From positions 1-34,156 of the IMG/VR virus record IMGVR_UViG_3300031951_000671: a DNA stretch of 34,156 nt, one strand, 5' to 3'. Below, in pieces: positions 6,673-14,460 of this stretch; positions within the stretch are counted from its first letter, which is position 1; every line of letters begins with the position of its first letter. The notes beneath the pieces are model-generated. The model saw only the letters and a list, made by a program, of their open reading frames with translations. It searched no databases and was not told the origin of the DNA. This DNA is from a virus. Made by a program: the position numbers and the translations under genes.

Positions 6673-6908
6673 TACTCGCCCTTTGTTTGAAATGTTTTCT
6701 TTTTCTTGGGTTGATTTGATTCTATTAGAAGCACCATAATTTGATCCATTCTTGCCTCTAATCTATTTACCTGATCTTTTATGCTTGAGCCACCATTAGG
6801 CTTCAACTCAGATAAATAATGTTTCACGAGAAACCTTACGGATCCCGCAAACGCTACTGCTATGGTGATTGCAGATACTATAAAGCCTGCCCACTGCTCT
6901 ATGCTCAT
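6672..6908 (-). CDS. Lysis-cassette membrane protein (holin or antiholin-like)
   Basis: 78-residue protein starting at an ATGA overlap with the epimerase gene. One transmembrane segment (about residues 6-27) is followed by a short linker, a coiled-coil helix (SIKDQVNRLEARMDQIMVLL) and a basic tail. Proteins of this shape are common beside phage endolysins and may act as holin or antiholin. With the gene at 5988 this makes two candidate holins around one lysin; their roles cannot be separated from sequence. Confidence 0.6.
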   Translation of the reverse strand: MSIEQWAGFIVSAITIAVAFAGSVRFLVKHYLSELKPNGGSSIKDQVNRLEARMDQIMVLLIESNQPKKKKTFQTKGE

Positions 6909-7861
6909 TTGTTTAGTTCTCCTTGTATCCATTGATAAGTCTGGGTAAGGCCATACTCCAAGTTTTCATCTGGAGCGTAACCCAACACAGATGTTATTAG
7001 TTCATTGTGTGAAGTTCTTGCATGGACACCAAGAGGACCTGGCACATGCTTCTTAGTTAGTTTCTTGCCTGCTATTTCACAGACAATATCCACCAACTCA
7101 TTTATAGACACATTTCTCTCAGAACCAATATTTATTGGCTCAAAGTACTTGTCTTGTCTATAAAAATCTACTGTTGCTTTGATACATTCATCAATGTATA
7201 AGAAGGATCTATGTTGATTACCATCGCCCCAGATTTCTATTTCATCTGTTGCTTTTGCTACCTTACGACAAATTGCTGCTGGTGCCTTTTCTTTACCGCC
7301 ATCCCATGTACCGTATGGTCCATATACATTGTGGTATCTGGCTATCTTGTTCTTCATGCCATAATTTCTATTGTAGGCAAGATATAAACGCTCACTAAAT
7401 AATTTTTCCCAACCGTACTCTGTGTCAGGTGCTGCTGGATATACGGAATCTTCTCTTGTGTTTATGCTGCCTGGATCCATCTGGTTATATTCTGGATACA
7501 CACAAGCGGTAGATGAAAAGAATATAGATTTAACTCTTACCTTCTCTGCTTGTTTTAAAACATTAACATTTATGAGTATTGAATTACCCATAACCTCTGC
7601 GTCATTATCTCCAGAGTTGATATAACCTGCTCCACCCATGTCAGCAGCCAATTGATACACTTCATCAAATCTTATTGGCATTACTTTTTCTATAACGCTT
7701 GGATCTCTTAAATCTCCAATTACAAAGTCATCAGCGTATGTTTCCCAGTGCTCTGGATGTTTAAGATCTACTCCACGAACCCAGAAGCCATCTTCTTTTA
7801 GTCTTTTGACTAAGTGGCTACCTATAAATCCGCCTGCTCCAAGTACTAATGCTGTCTTCAT
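6905..7861 (-). CDS. GDP-mannose 3,5-epimerase-like enzyme
   Basis: 318-residue extended SDR enzyme. GAGGFIGSH at 8-16 is the NAD-binding loop. The rest resembles plant GDP-mannose 3,5-epimerase (GME): AADMGGAGYI near 72-81, SSTACVYPE with Cys120, YGWEK with Tyr149 and Lys153, the HNVYGPYGTW segment, and GGKEKAPAAICRK with Lys192. These four residues lie at a constant offset of 25 from Arabidopsis Cys145, Tyr174, Lys178 and Lys217, the known catalytic set. It should convert GDP-D-mannose to GDP-L-galactose (and GDP-L-gulose). The ATG at 7861 overlaps the carbamoyltransferase stop as ATGA. It probably supplies donor to the fucosyltransferase-like enzymes upstream. A related NDP-sugar epimerase is possible but less likely. 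Confidence 0.82.
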   Translation of the reverse strand: MKTALVLGAGGFIGSHLVKRLKEDGFWVRGVDLKHPEHWETYADDFVIGDLRDPSVIEKVMPIRFDEVYQLAADMGGAGYINSGDNDAEVMGNSILINVNVLKQAEKVRVKSIFFSSTACVYPEYNQMDPGSINTREDSVYPAAPDTEYGWEKLFSERLYLAYNRNYGMKNKIARYHNVYGPYGTWDGGKEKAPAAICRKVAKATDEIEIWGDGNQHRSFLYIDECIKATVDFYRQDKYFEPINIGSERNVSINELVDIVCEIAGKKLTKKHVPGPLGVHARTSHNELITSVLGYAPDENLEYGLTQTYQWIQGELNK

Positions 7862-9300
7862 TTTCGCCCCGCTATCTTTGTATTGTAAGTTTTCTCCCAC
7901 TCAACAATGTCATTCTCGTCATTGAGAAGAGGTTGCCCTTTTATATTTAGGCTTGTGTTTAACAACACTGGAACTCCAGTCATGGCATACCAGTTTGATA
8001 ACACTTCGTATAATCCTGGATGTTGTTCTTTATTGACTGTTTGTACTCTTGAAGTACCGTCTTTGTGAACGACAGCAGGAATCTTGTCTGGTTGTAAGCA
8101 CTCTACTGCATACTGCATGTACGGACTTGTAAAGTCCATCTTGAACCATTTATGAGCATGTTCTTCCATCACTACAGGAGCAAATGGTCTAAATAGTTCA
8201 CGCTTCTTAATTAAATTTACTTTGTCTTTGATATCAGGATCTCTTGGATCAGCCAGAATACTTCTGTTACCCAAAGCCCTTGGACCGTACTCTGCTCTGC
8301 CTGAAGCAACAGCAACTACTTTGTCTCTGATCAATCCTGTAATAATATCTGTTACTGGATATGGACCACCTAAGTCATAGCCAAGATATGGATGTTGCCA
8401 GTTTACATGCTTACCATACGCTGCTGCGGCGGCACCTAAAGAAGAGCCTGCATCACCAGGATTAGGCATGATCCAAATATCATCAAATAATTCCCACAGT
8501 CTTGTATTGGCTGAACAATTCAAAGCACATCCACCCATAAATACAAGGTTTTTCTTGCCAGTTATTCTTTTAACATGCATCATAAATTCATAAAGCCTAA
8601 CTGTATAAACATGTTGTACAGCAGCAGCAATATCAAATCTATCCTGCTCTGTTATTGGAATTGGCCAGTCATGTATTCCTCTATGGAAGTTATATGCTTG
8701 TCTATCTTTGTTGTCAAAATATGATTCTATGTATTTATAATACTTACGCCAATCTCCATATGCCGCCATTCCCATGAAGATATATTCTTCTTCGTTAGGC
8801 TTTAGTCCTACAAGATTTGTAAAGGCTGAGTAGAAAAGACCAAAACTAAATGGATAGTTTTTCTTCTCAACTGACTTTATGTTAGAGCCTTCGCCTACCC
8901 AAATAGATGTTGTGTTAAATTCACCTATTGCATCTAAGACTACTATTGCTGCGTCATCAAATTTACTTGTGTAGTACCCTGCTGCAGCGTGAGAGTAGTG
9001 GTGGCTAAATGATTCTCTTGGCACCCATTTCAAATCTGCTCTGTTGAGATAATAGGGCTTTCCTCCGCCAAAGCCACCACGAGTAATTATTCTCGCCTTC
9101 TTCAGCCATCTATGTTCGTAATACGCTATTCTGTCTGGTTCTCCGTAAGACAATGCATAATCTATTAATTCGTCATTTGTATACCAGTCATTTTTTTCTT
9201 TGCTAAATCTTTCAGCATGTCCAGCAAATAATATGTTTCCGTCTTCTATAAGAGTTACTGATGCATCATGTGTTGTTTCATTGATTCCAAGAATTTTCAT
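7858..9300 (-). CDS. NodU/CmcH-type O-carbamoyltransferase
   Basis: 480-residue enzyme that transfers a carbamoyl group from carbamoyl phosphate, through carbamoyl-adenylate, to a sugar or antibiotic hydroxyl. Family marks: HDASVTL with His11, SHHYSHAAAGYY at about 99-110 (the metal-binding His cluster), GGCALNCSANTRL, PNPGDAGSSLGAA, and EYGPRALGNRSILADPR in the YrdC-like or carboxy half, then PVLLNTSLNIKGQP. Family members are often 550 residues or more; this one ends soon after the NTSLN motif, so the last helix region is shorter. In NodU the target is the sugar of a lipo-oligosaccharide. Here the neighbours suggest a sugar on a phage or host glycan. Overlaps both neighbours. Confidence 0.9.
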   Translation of the reverse strand: MKILGINETTHDASVTLIEDGNILFAGHAERFSKEKNDWYTNDELIDYALSYGEPDRIAYYEHRWLKKARIITRGGFGGGKPYYLNRADLKWVPRESFSHHYSHAAAGYYTSKFDDAAIVVLDAIGEFNTTSIWVGEGSNIKSVEKKNYPFSFGLFYSAFTNLVGLKPNEEEYIFMGMAAYGDWRKYYKYIESYFDNKDRQAYNFHRGIHDWPIPITEQDRFDIAAAVQHVYTVRLYEFMMHVKRITGKKNLVFMGGCALNCSANTRLWELFDDIWIMPNPGDAGSSLGAAAAAYGKHVNWQHPYLGYDLGGPYPVTDIITGLIRDKVVAVASGRAEYGPRALGNRSILADPRDPDIKDKVNLIKKRELFRPFAPVVMEEHAHKWFKMDFTSPYMQYAVECLQPDKIPAVVHKDGTSRVQTVNKEQHPGLYEVLSNWYAMTGVPVLLNTSLNIKGQPLLNDENDIVEWEKTYNTKIAGRK

Positions 9301-10168
9301 AACGCCCCTCTTTGTTTAGTTGTCCAACTTTATTTTTAAATCTGTTTAATATATGACTCATGCCTTCTTTTGGTGGCATAGCAATAACCATGTTTGTAGA
9401 TAATAATCCAGCAGATTGACTAAATGCAGAGTTCCCAACTATCAAAACTTTGGCGGTAAGCATAAGAATAAAAGCATCATAGGTATCTAAGTAATCAATT
9501 ATCTCAACATTAGGGTAAGCACTTTTAAGTAAATCTATATCAATTCCTGTTGTTGGATATCTACCAAACTCATCTTTATGTAAATATGGCTGGCAATTAA
9601 ACATCTTTTGTTTCTCGCCTACAGGAGTATATGGCTCTTCGTTTCTTGCATCAGTAGTAATAATGACTCTTGGGTTATCTAATTGTAAATCTTGTATTAT
9701 CTTAGGTATGTCTTTTAGTAGGTTAAAGTAGAACTTGTCTTCTGTGTACCTTGGATTTTCAGGCACAGCATTTCCTCGTCTAATATGTATGACTATTGAG
9801 TTATGAACTGTGTCAGAAAACTTATTAAATTCTGGTGCATAGTCTAAGAAATCTGTTTCTGCAATAATTCCTGGAGCATGTGACCATCCAAGACCAATAT
9901 GAGGACATAATGTTTTATCTGGAATAGAATCAAAATCTATATCTTTCCAAGGGTTTAGTAGAACATTATTAAATTTCTCAAGCATCTCAGCATATTTTGG
10001 GTCATCTTCACTCTTGATATTATCTGATGAATGTATTAAGAACCACTTAAGTGGAGTATCTTCAAACAATTTATTCTGTTGTTTAGCATAGGACATGGCA
10101 TAGATCTTTTTCCATAGCATGGCACCTATTCCATCATCTGTTGGAAATTCTTTAACTATTTCTGGCAT
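9278..10168 (-). CDS. Fucosyltransferase-like glycosyltransferase
   Basis: 296-residue protein with features of the fucosyltransferase GT-B group (GT11/GT65-like). The amino end has the DGIGAMLWKKIYAMSYA segment. IVIHIRRGN at 125-133 matches the HxRRGD-like donor motif. VIITTDAR follows, and near the end VGNSAFSQSAGLLS is the usual carboxy-terminal glycan or nucleotide loop. It would use GDP-L-fucose or, in this context, GDP-L-galactose. It overlaps the SGNH gene by 13 bases and the carbamoyltransferase by 23. The acceptor cannot be told from sequence. Confidence 0.7.
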   Translation of the reverse strand: MPEIVKEFPTDDGIGAMLWKKIYAMSYAKQQNKLFEDTPLKWFLIHSSDNIKSEDDPKYAEMLEKFNNVLLNPWKDIDFDSIPDKTLCPHIGLGWSHAPGIIAETDFLDYAPEFNKFSDTVHNSIVIHIRRGNAVPENPRYTEDKFYFNLLKDIPKIIQDLQLDNPRVIITTDARNEEPYTPVGEKQKMFNCQPYLHKDEFGRYPTTGIDIDLLKSAYPNVEIIDYLDTYDAFILMLTAKVLIVGNSAFSQSAGLLSTNMVIAMPPKEGMSHILNRFKNKVGQLNKEGRYENSWNQ

Positions 10169-11088
10169 AGTTGTTCATTCCAAAATTCTGCGATATGTAA
10201 CTGTCTATGCAATCCTGGATGAGGCCAATGAGCACCTGGCCCCCAATCTCCAGAAAATTTATGATAATCGTAGGCATAGTCAAATACATCTGGATGCTTT
10301 TCTTTCCATTCTGAGTGGCATCCTGGCCAATTTATCATTTCATAATGAGGAGGTAAGTCAGAAATATTATTAACAAAAACTCCAAATTCAAAACTTGATG
10401 GAAATTGCTTTCTTGTAGGATCTGGTATGTAGTGTCTAAAGTTATCTTTTAAAAATTGTTCTTGTTCATCTGTTAGTCCATTTGACCAGCAAGACCAATA
10501 TAACTTTATTCCTGCCGCTTCACAAAACGCCTCAAGCATCTTGATATGATCCAAATTCTGGTAATAAACCCATTCATAGGGCAAGATTTCCTGATAATTC
10601 CAAGGGGCTGTAGCCTTAGTGACTTTAGGTGAGTGGTTGGCATACCAATCCCTAAGCCCACTTGCATACCCATCTATAAAATAAAATCTCTCAAAATTAG
10701 CAAAATGAGCAATGACTATATCTGGCTTATACTGATATTGATGTATGGCTCCAAAGAAACTGGAAACTAACTTATTTGCAGAGGCTCCAGAGTAGGCTAT
10801 AGAAGCCACAGGAGCGTCATAGAGGCCTGATAGCAGTTGGGGCCATGCCATATCATTAGGAAGGCCCTGTCCAAGCGTTATAGAGCATCCTAAAGCCATT
10901 ACAGAGGGTCTTGTGGACAATTCTATGGACCTCAGACCATCGCTATTCCATTCATAGTTATATTCTGGTCTTGCAACCTCAGAATGACTGGCTAAAATTG
11001 GCTGGGATTGAGAATAATCTTTCTTAGGATTAGTCTTATCATAACCAATATGAGGAATAACTCTGGGATTAAATACATCAAATAGCAT
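10156..11088 (-). CDS. SGNH hydrolase-like protein
   Basis: 310-residue protein with the SGNH (GDSL-like) hydrolase pattern. Block I reads ALGCSITLGQG with the nucleophile Ser69. Block V near the end reads HWPHPGLHRQLHIAEF, giving the catalytic His with a Pro-Gly-x-x-His run. SGNH enzymes remove or transfer acyl groups on carbohydrates. There is no signal peptide, so it should act inside the cell. Its place among sugar enzymes suggests editing or adding acetyl groups on a glycan. Start is a TAATG overlap with a 25-codon gene. Confidence 0.72.
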   Translation of the reverse strand: MLFDVFNPRVIPHIGYDKTNPKKDYSQSQPILASHSEVARPEYNYEWNSDGLRSIELSTRPSVMALGCSITLGQGLPNDMAWPQLLSGLYDAPVASIAYSGASANKLVSSFFGAIHQYQYKPDIVIAHFANFERFYFIDGYASGLRDWYANHSPKVTKATAPWNYQEILPYEWVYYQNLDHIKMLEAFCEAAGIKLYWSCWSNGLTDEQEQFLKDNFRHYIPDPTRKQFPSSFEFGVFVNNISDLPPHYEMINWPGCHSEWKEKHPDVFDYAYDYHKFSGDWGPGAHWPHPGLHRQLHIAEFWNEQLCQK

Positions 11089-11165
11089 TAGTAGATTACT
11101 CCACCTTTAGGTATTTTTCTGTATTTACGCCACATCTTAAACTTATATTTAATTCTTTTTAACAT
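11088..11165 (-). CDS. 25-residue basic peptide
   Basis: Tiny ORF with coupled junctions at both ends. Its ATG overlaps the last codons of the glycosyltransferase gene (AAATGTTAA), and its TAA overlaps the next ATG as TAATG. The peptide has about eleven Lys or Arg in 25 residues (MLKRIKYKFKMWRKYRKIPK then GGVIY). It could bind nucleic acid or membrane, or serve only to couple translation. No family recognised. Confidence 0.5.
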   Translation of the reverse strand: MLKRIKYKFKMWRKYRKIPKGGVIY

Positions 11166-12199
11166 TTTGACTCTTCCCATTCACGCCACCACATTTTCCT
11201 GCCATTATCTAATGGATAGTTAAACCAGGAGTATGCCCATCCTTCTGCTTTTGGTGGGTTATCAAAGAAATCCCATGTCTCAATGCCCTTTTGATTTCTT
11301 ATTCTATGGATATAAGCACTGTAAGTACTTCCTGATGTACCCACAAAATTTACAGAATCATGTAGGACTAAATTGCAGATTAAGCCAAATACCACTTCGT
11401 CTTGAAATGGCAGGGATTTAAAGTCATCTGCAAAGTTATTTACAATGTACTCATCTAATAGAGTAAATCTATGTTTATTATCTTGAACCATTTTATGTCC
11501 TGGTTCACAGGTAGATACTACAATTGGTATATTATTCTGTTCAAATTTATTTAGCCAGTCTTCAAACATTTCTTGGGTAGTCTCAAACATTTTAATATGA
11601 TCAGATAGCCTTAAATGCATACCCTGAAATGTACCCAAAGATGCAGATATTTTGTGAGCCAAATCAGTATATTCCTTCTTAAATTTAACTGAAGATAATG
11701 TCTTATTTAGTTCAGGGCTTCTGCCATAAAAGAATCTTGAGTACCAGCCTAATGTTCCTTTTAGGTGTATTGGCTTATCTAATGGTAATCTTTGTCTACC
11801 TTCTGCAAATGCCAGTTCATATTCTGTTATTTCTGGCTGATTACTATAGTAGTAGTTATTCATCATATCACCTATGACTACTTCTTCTTGCTTGAATGTA
11901 TTTATTTTCTCATCAACAACTATGATGTTTGCATCAAAATCAAGAAGGTCTAAAAGATGTGGGAACTGGTCAGGATTGGTAAAACCTTCTCTTTGTCCGT
12001 TGTACCATCTTGAGGGTGTGTAGATTGGAACAGTTCTAAAATCATATAGATTGTCACCATTATTGCTTACATAGTGCACTACAACAGGTGCTTTTGTTTC
12101 ATGTGACAGACCTATTGCTAATTCCAGGCTCATTACCTGATTGATTAGACCTGTAGGATTCCACAGTTGGAAGAATATTTTATCTGTTGTTCCATTCAT
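11159..12199 (-). CDS. O-fucosyltransferase-like glycosyltransferase
   Basis: 346-residue protein. The start IFFQLWNPTGLINQVMSLELA resembles the GxxNQ nucleotide-sugar loop of O-fucosyltransferases and NodZ-like enzymes. GMHLRLSDH at 193-201 is the HxR-x-x-D motif. FVGTSGSTYSAYIHRIR near 288-304 is the usual final motif that binds the nucleotide. The donor would be a GDP-deoxy or GDP-L-sugar. In eukaryotes such enzymes modify Ser or Thr of proteins, and in rhizobia the sugar of Nod factor. It overlaps the second oxygenase by 20 bases. A paralogue-like enzyme lies at 9278-10168. Confidence 0.72.
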   Translation of the reverse strand: MNGTTDKIFFQLWNPTGLINQVMSLELAIGLSHETKAPVVVHYVSNNGDNLYDFRTVPIYTPSRWYNGQREGFTNPDQFPHLLDLLDFDANIIVVDEKINTFKQEEVVIGDMMNNYYYSNQPEITEYELAFAEGRQRLPLDKPIHLKGTLGWYSRFFYGRSPELNKTLSSVKFKKEYTDLAHKISASLGTFQGMHLRLSDHIKMFETTQEMFEDWLNKFEQNNIPIVVSTCEPGHKMVQDNKHRFTLLDEYIVNNFADDFKSLPFQDEVVFGLICNLVLHDSVNFVGTSGSTYSAYIHRIRNQKGIETWDFFDNPPKAEGWAYSWFNYPLDNGRKMWWREWEESKC

Positions 12200-12740
12200 C
12201 TTCTGTTATTTCGCCCCTAATTACTCTTAGATAATCTGGCCCTTTAGTAAAATACCAATGGTCAGGTTCTGCAAAGTGGAAGAAAATCATAGCAACATGA
12301 TTAGTCTCTGGATTTGGAAACTTCTCTCTCCAGTGCCATTGATCATTTCCATAGTAGGCAAGTGCCTGATTTGGATAAAGCGTATAAGCCTTATCATCTA
12401 CAAACAGGTCCCATGGCTCTACCTGATAAACACACATATCAAGAGTATAAGTACATGCGTTATCGTCTTTATGCTTGTATAAACTTGGTTCAGGATCTTG
12501 ACCTTCATAATGTGCAAACAAGGCATATGTAGGCAGTAAACCTTCGCTATTAAATGCTTCTCTTGCCTTTGGCACTAATTTATCTGCTAATTCTTTTAGA
12601 ATAGGTAGGCTATTGTCTGCAATACAGTACCTGCTAAATCCCGCAGAATATTCAAAACTCTTAGGATTTGCCAGGGCAAGTAGAAGTCTGTCATAGTCTT
12701 CTTGACTTAAAAGGTCATTTACAACTAATGGATCTTTCAT
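12180..12740 (-). CDS. 2-oxoglutarate/Fe(II) oxygenase-like protein
   Basis: 186-residue protein starting at an ATGA overlap with the preceding oxygenase (a TTG nine bases earlier is less likely). It has the double-stranded beta-helix pattern of this family: YKHKDDNACTYTL provides the His-x-Asp metal ligands (about residues 90 and 92). DQWHWREKFP holds the likely distal His with a nearby basic residue, and HVAMIFFHFAE closes the fold. It should hydroxylate a protein or small molecule. Similarity to the prolyl hydroxylase group is weaker than in its neighbour. Substrate unknown. Confidence 0.65.
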   Translation of the reverse strand: MKDPLVVNDLLSQEDYDRLLLALANPKSFEYSAGFSRYCIADNSLPILKELADKLVPKAREAFNSEGLLPTYALFAHYEGQDPEPSLYKHKDDNACTYTLDMCVYQVEPWDLFVDDKAYTLYPNQALAYYGNDQWHWREKFPNPETNHVAMIFFHFAEPDHWYFTKGPDYLRVIRGEITEDEWNNR

Positions 12741-13333
12741 CGCAACCAACTTACTACGGCATATCTTGTTCCTTCAACAACTGGAGAAACAGAATGGTTA
12801 TAAACAAATGTAGATGGAAATACAATCATCTGATTAGCCTTTGGCTTAAATGTGATACCAAAACGAGGGAAGTTAATTTCTCCACCTGTGTAATTTTCAT
12901 TTAAATAATAAACAGTAGATACTCGTCTATGAAATTCACTGCAATCATCTATATGATTAGTAAACTTTTGGCCTTTTCCATATTTTAGAATTCCAAAAGT
13001 ATCATGCCAGTCAGTATCTATAGCAAACATTGCCTTGTAGTCTGCTTCAAGAGGATCAAAATGAGTAAAGAATAAATCACTAAGATTTTTATTAAATAGA
13101 TCTGCTAAACTTGCAGTATTTACTTCTGTTAGTCCTCTGTAAGGAACACCTATGATACTTGTATCTCTTGCATTTGGATTGACATGGTTAGCATCTTGCT
13201 CTTTTACCCTTGCCTCGCCCCAAGATATGCCAGCAGACTGCATTCCTTCTTCTATTTCATTATATAGATTTTCGCTATCAGGAATTACATCGCTATAAAC
13301 TACTATTCCAGGTGCTATTTCTTCTTTATTCAT
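12737..13333 (-). CDS. Prolyl 4-hydroxylase-like 2-oxoglutarate/Fe(II) oxygenase
   Basis: 198-residue single-domain oxygenase. The metal triad is clear: NHIDDC with His127 and Asp129, and YNHSV with His180. Arg190 (GTRYAVVSW) would bind the 2-oxoglutarate carboxylate. The strand VSTVYYLNENYTGGEINFP is the signature of the prolyl 4-hydroxylase group. It would use O2, 2-oxoglutarate and Fe(II) to hydroxylate a side chain, likely Pro or Lys in a protein. A phage Pro-rich protein lies two genes before it. Similar proteins also occur in cyanophages where the substrate is unknown. Confidence 0.85.
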   Translation of the reverse strand: MNKEEIAPGIVVYSDVIPDSENLYNEIEEGMQSAGISWGEARVKEQDANHVNPNARDTSIIGVPYRGLTEVNTASLADLFNKNLSDLFFTHFDPLEADYKAMFAIDTDWHDTFGILKYGKGQKFTNHIDDCSEFHRRVSTVYYLNENYTGGEINFPRFGITFKPKANQMIVFPSTFVYNHSVSPVVEGTRYAVVSWLR

Positions 13334-13345
13334 TATTCCTCCGAT

Positions 13346-13600
13346 TTACCATTTTCCAATGGGACATGTTGCTTTTTCTAATTTGACTTTGCCAGCCATA
13401 ACACAACCACATTTTTTGCATTGTGTGGTTAGTTTAATAAGTTCTGGACAGCCTTTACATATCTCAAATCTTCTTTTAGCCTCTTCTTCTGATGCTCTTT
13501 CAGCATTTGGATTTACTAAGTCCCATGGCCTTGTCTCTCCAAGGTTTTCTTTCCATTGTTGCCAGGCTGATTTAGGCTTCTGGTTTTGTGAGTTTTCCAT
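13346..13600 (-). CDS. Small cysteine-motif protein
   Basis: 84-residue protein (from the ATG at 13600; earlier in-frame ATGs at 13606 and 13630 would give 86 or 94). The second half has CKGCPELIKLTTQCKKCGC and a final CPIGKW, six cysteines that probably bind zinc or an iron-sulphur centre. This type of short protein is often seen beside phage oxygenase genes. The ATG at 13600 overlaps the previous gene by 29 bases and has a GGGG site about eight bases upstream. Function unknown. Confidence 0.65.
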   Translation of the reverse strand: MENSQNQKPKSAWQQWKENLGETRPWDLVNPNAERASEEEAKRRFEICKGCPELIKLTTQCKKCGCVMAGKVKLEKATCPIGKW

Positions 13601-13799
13601 TGACATAGCCCCATCCAAAATAGTCAACATCGTCTAAAGGTTCTTCAGCAGCAGGAACCTCAATTATCTGAGGGTTAGAACTTAGAACTGCAGCATGAGC
13701 AGCATTTCTCTGGAACTTTGCGCTTCCATCGCCTTCATCCTCAAAGTATAAGTTCATTCCTACTTCGCCATCAACAACGAATATAAATTTTCTTTTCAT
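13572..13799 (-). CDS. Hypothetical protein
   Basis: 75-residue acidic protein beginning MKRKFIFVVDGEVGMNLYF and ending with a Trp-Gly-Tyr segment. Good ribosome binding site AAGGAG six bases before the ATG. It is the first gene after the promoter candidate at 13818-13846, so it opens the oxygenase and sugar operon. Small proteins of this kind recur near phage tail genes, but I cannot assign a role. Confidence 0.65.
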   Translation of the reverse strand: MKRKFIFVVDGEVGMNLYFEDEGDGSAKFQRNAAHAAVLSSNPQIIEVPAAEEPLDDVDYFGWGYVNGKLTKPEA

Positions 13800-13817
13800 T
13801 TAGTTCTCCTTAGTAGT

Positions 13818-13846
13818 AGTGTAGCATAGATTGAATTATTTTGCAT
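13818..13846 (-). promoter_or_regulatory. Sigma70-type promoter candidate
   Basis: Minus strand ATGCAA (13846-13841), 17-base spacer ending CTATGC, then TACACT (13823-13818). It has the same spacing and similar boxes as those at 5202 and 3045. It lies at the stop codon of the repeat protein, before the 75-residue gene and the enzyme run down to 6905. Confidence 0.6.
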
Positions 13847-14460
13847 TAGCATGGATCGCAGTTGATTCCAGTCCATGTTCCACCGCAAGGTACGCAGCAT
13901 ACTTGAAGTGTACAACCGTCAATTTCACACTGGCAGCAATTTGAAGTTCCACATCTTGATGGGCCACCTGATGCAGGTACGCATCCATTTGCAGGAATAC
14001 ATCCAGAAGGTGCCACTGGGCTTGGAGCCACAGGTGACGGAGCCACTGGAGAAGGTGCAACTGGAGAAGGTGCAACTGGTGAAGGAGCCACTGGTGACGG
14101 TGCTACTGGAGCAGGTGCAGGGCTTGGAGCAACTGGGCTTGGTGCCACAGGACTTGGAGCAACAGGTGCTGGAGCAGGTGAAGGTGCCACAGGACTTGGC
14201 GCAACAGGACTTGGCGCAACAGGCGCAGGTGCTGGTGAAGGCGCAACAGGTGAAGGTGCAACTGGACTTGGGGCTACTGGCGCAGGCGCAGGAGCAGGGA
14301 TAGGTGCAGGTACAGGTGCTGGGATAGGTGCAGGAATAGGTGCAGGAATAGGTGCAGGCACTGGAGCAGGAATTGGGGCAGGTATAGGTGCAGGAACTGG
14401 TGCTACTGCGGCTCTTAAATGTATGCCTATACCGCTTGGAAAACGCTCTAATGGACTCAC
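13846..14460 (-). CDS. Pro/Ala/Ser repeat protein with cysteine-rich end
   Basis: 204-residue protein. After about 20 residues come PAPIPAP and PAPVPAP repeats, then VAPSP and [10 protein letters not shown] repeats to about residue 150. The end of about 52 residues holds 12 cysteines (for example CGTSNCCQC and QVCCVPC), likely a zinc-binding or disulphide-tight cap. No signal peptide. The Ala-Pro and Ser-Pro repeats are like plant arabinogalactan-protein glycomodules. It follows tail genes, so it is probably a virion or tail accessory protein. The repeat frame is the one that keeps a clean start and a coherent Cys-rich end. Confidence 0.7.
   Translation of the reverse strand: MSPLERFPSGIGIHLRAAVAPVPAPIPAPIPAPVPAPIPAPIPAPIPAPVPAPIPAPAPAPVAPSPVAPSPVAPSPAPAPVAPSPVAPSPVAPSPAPAPVAPSPVAPSPVAPSPAPAPVAPSPVAPSPVAPSPVAPSPVAPSPVAPSPVAPSGCIPANGCVPASGGPSRCGTSNCCQCEIDGCTLQVCCVPCGGTWTGINCDPC
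14010..14400 (-). repeat. Pro/Ala/Ser codon repeats
   Basis: Tandem short repeats that encode PAP, PIP, VAPSP units within the repeat protein. The plus strand shows the matching repeats of GGTGCAGG, GGAGCAACTGG and GGTGAAGGTGC type. They are coding repeats, not a CRISPR: there are no unique spacers and the unit is about 15 bases. Confidence 0.85.

Noticed and set aside
12180-13333. Oxygenases as TET/JBP-type DNA hypermodification enzymes
   Set aside because: The clearer one matches prolyl hydroxylases, and no DNA methyltransferase or base-modifying partner is in the window. I keep it only as a rival to the virion glycan model.
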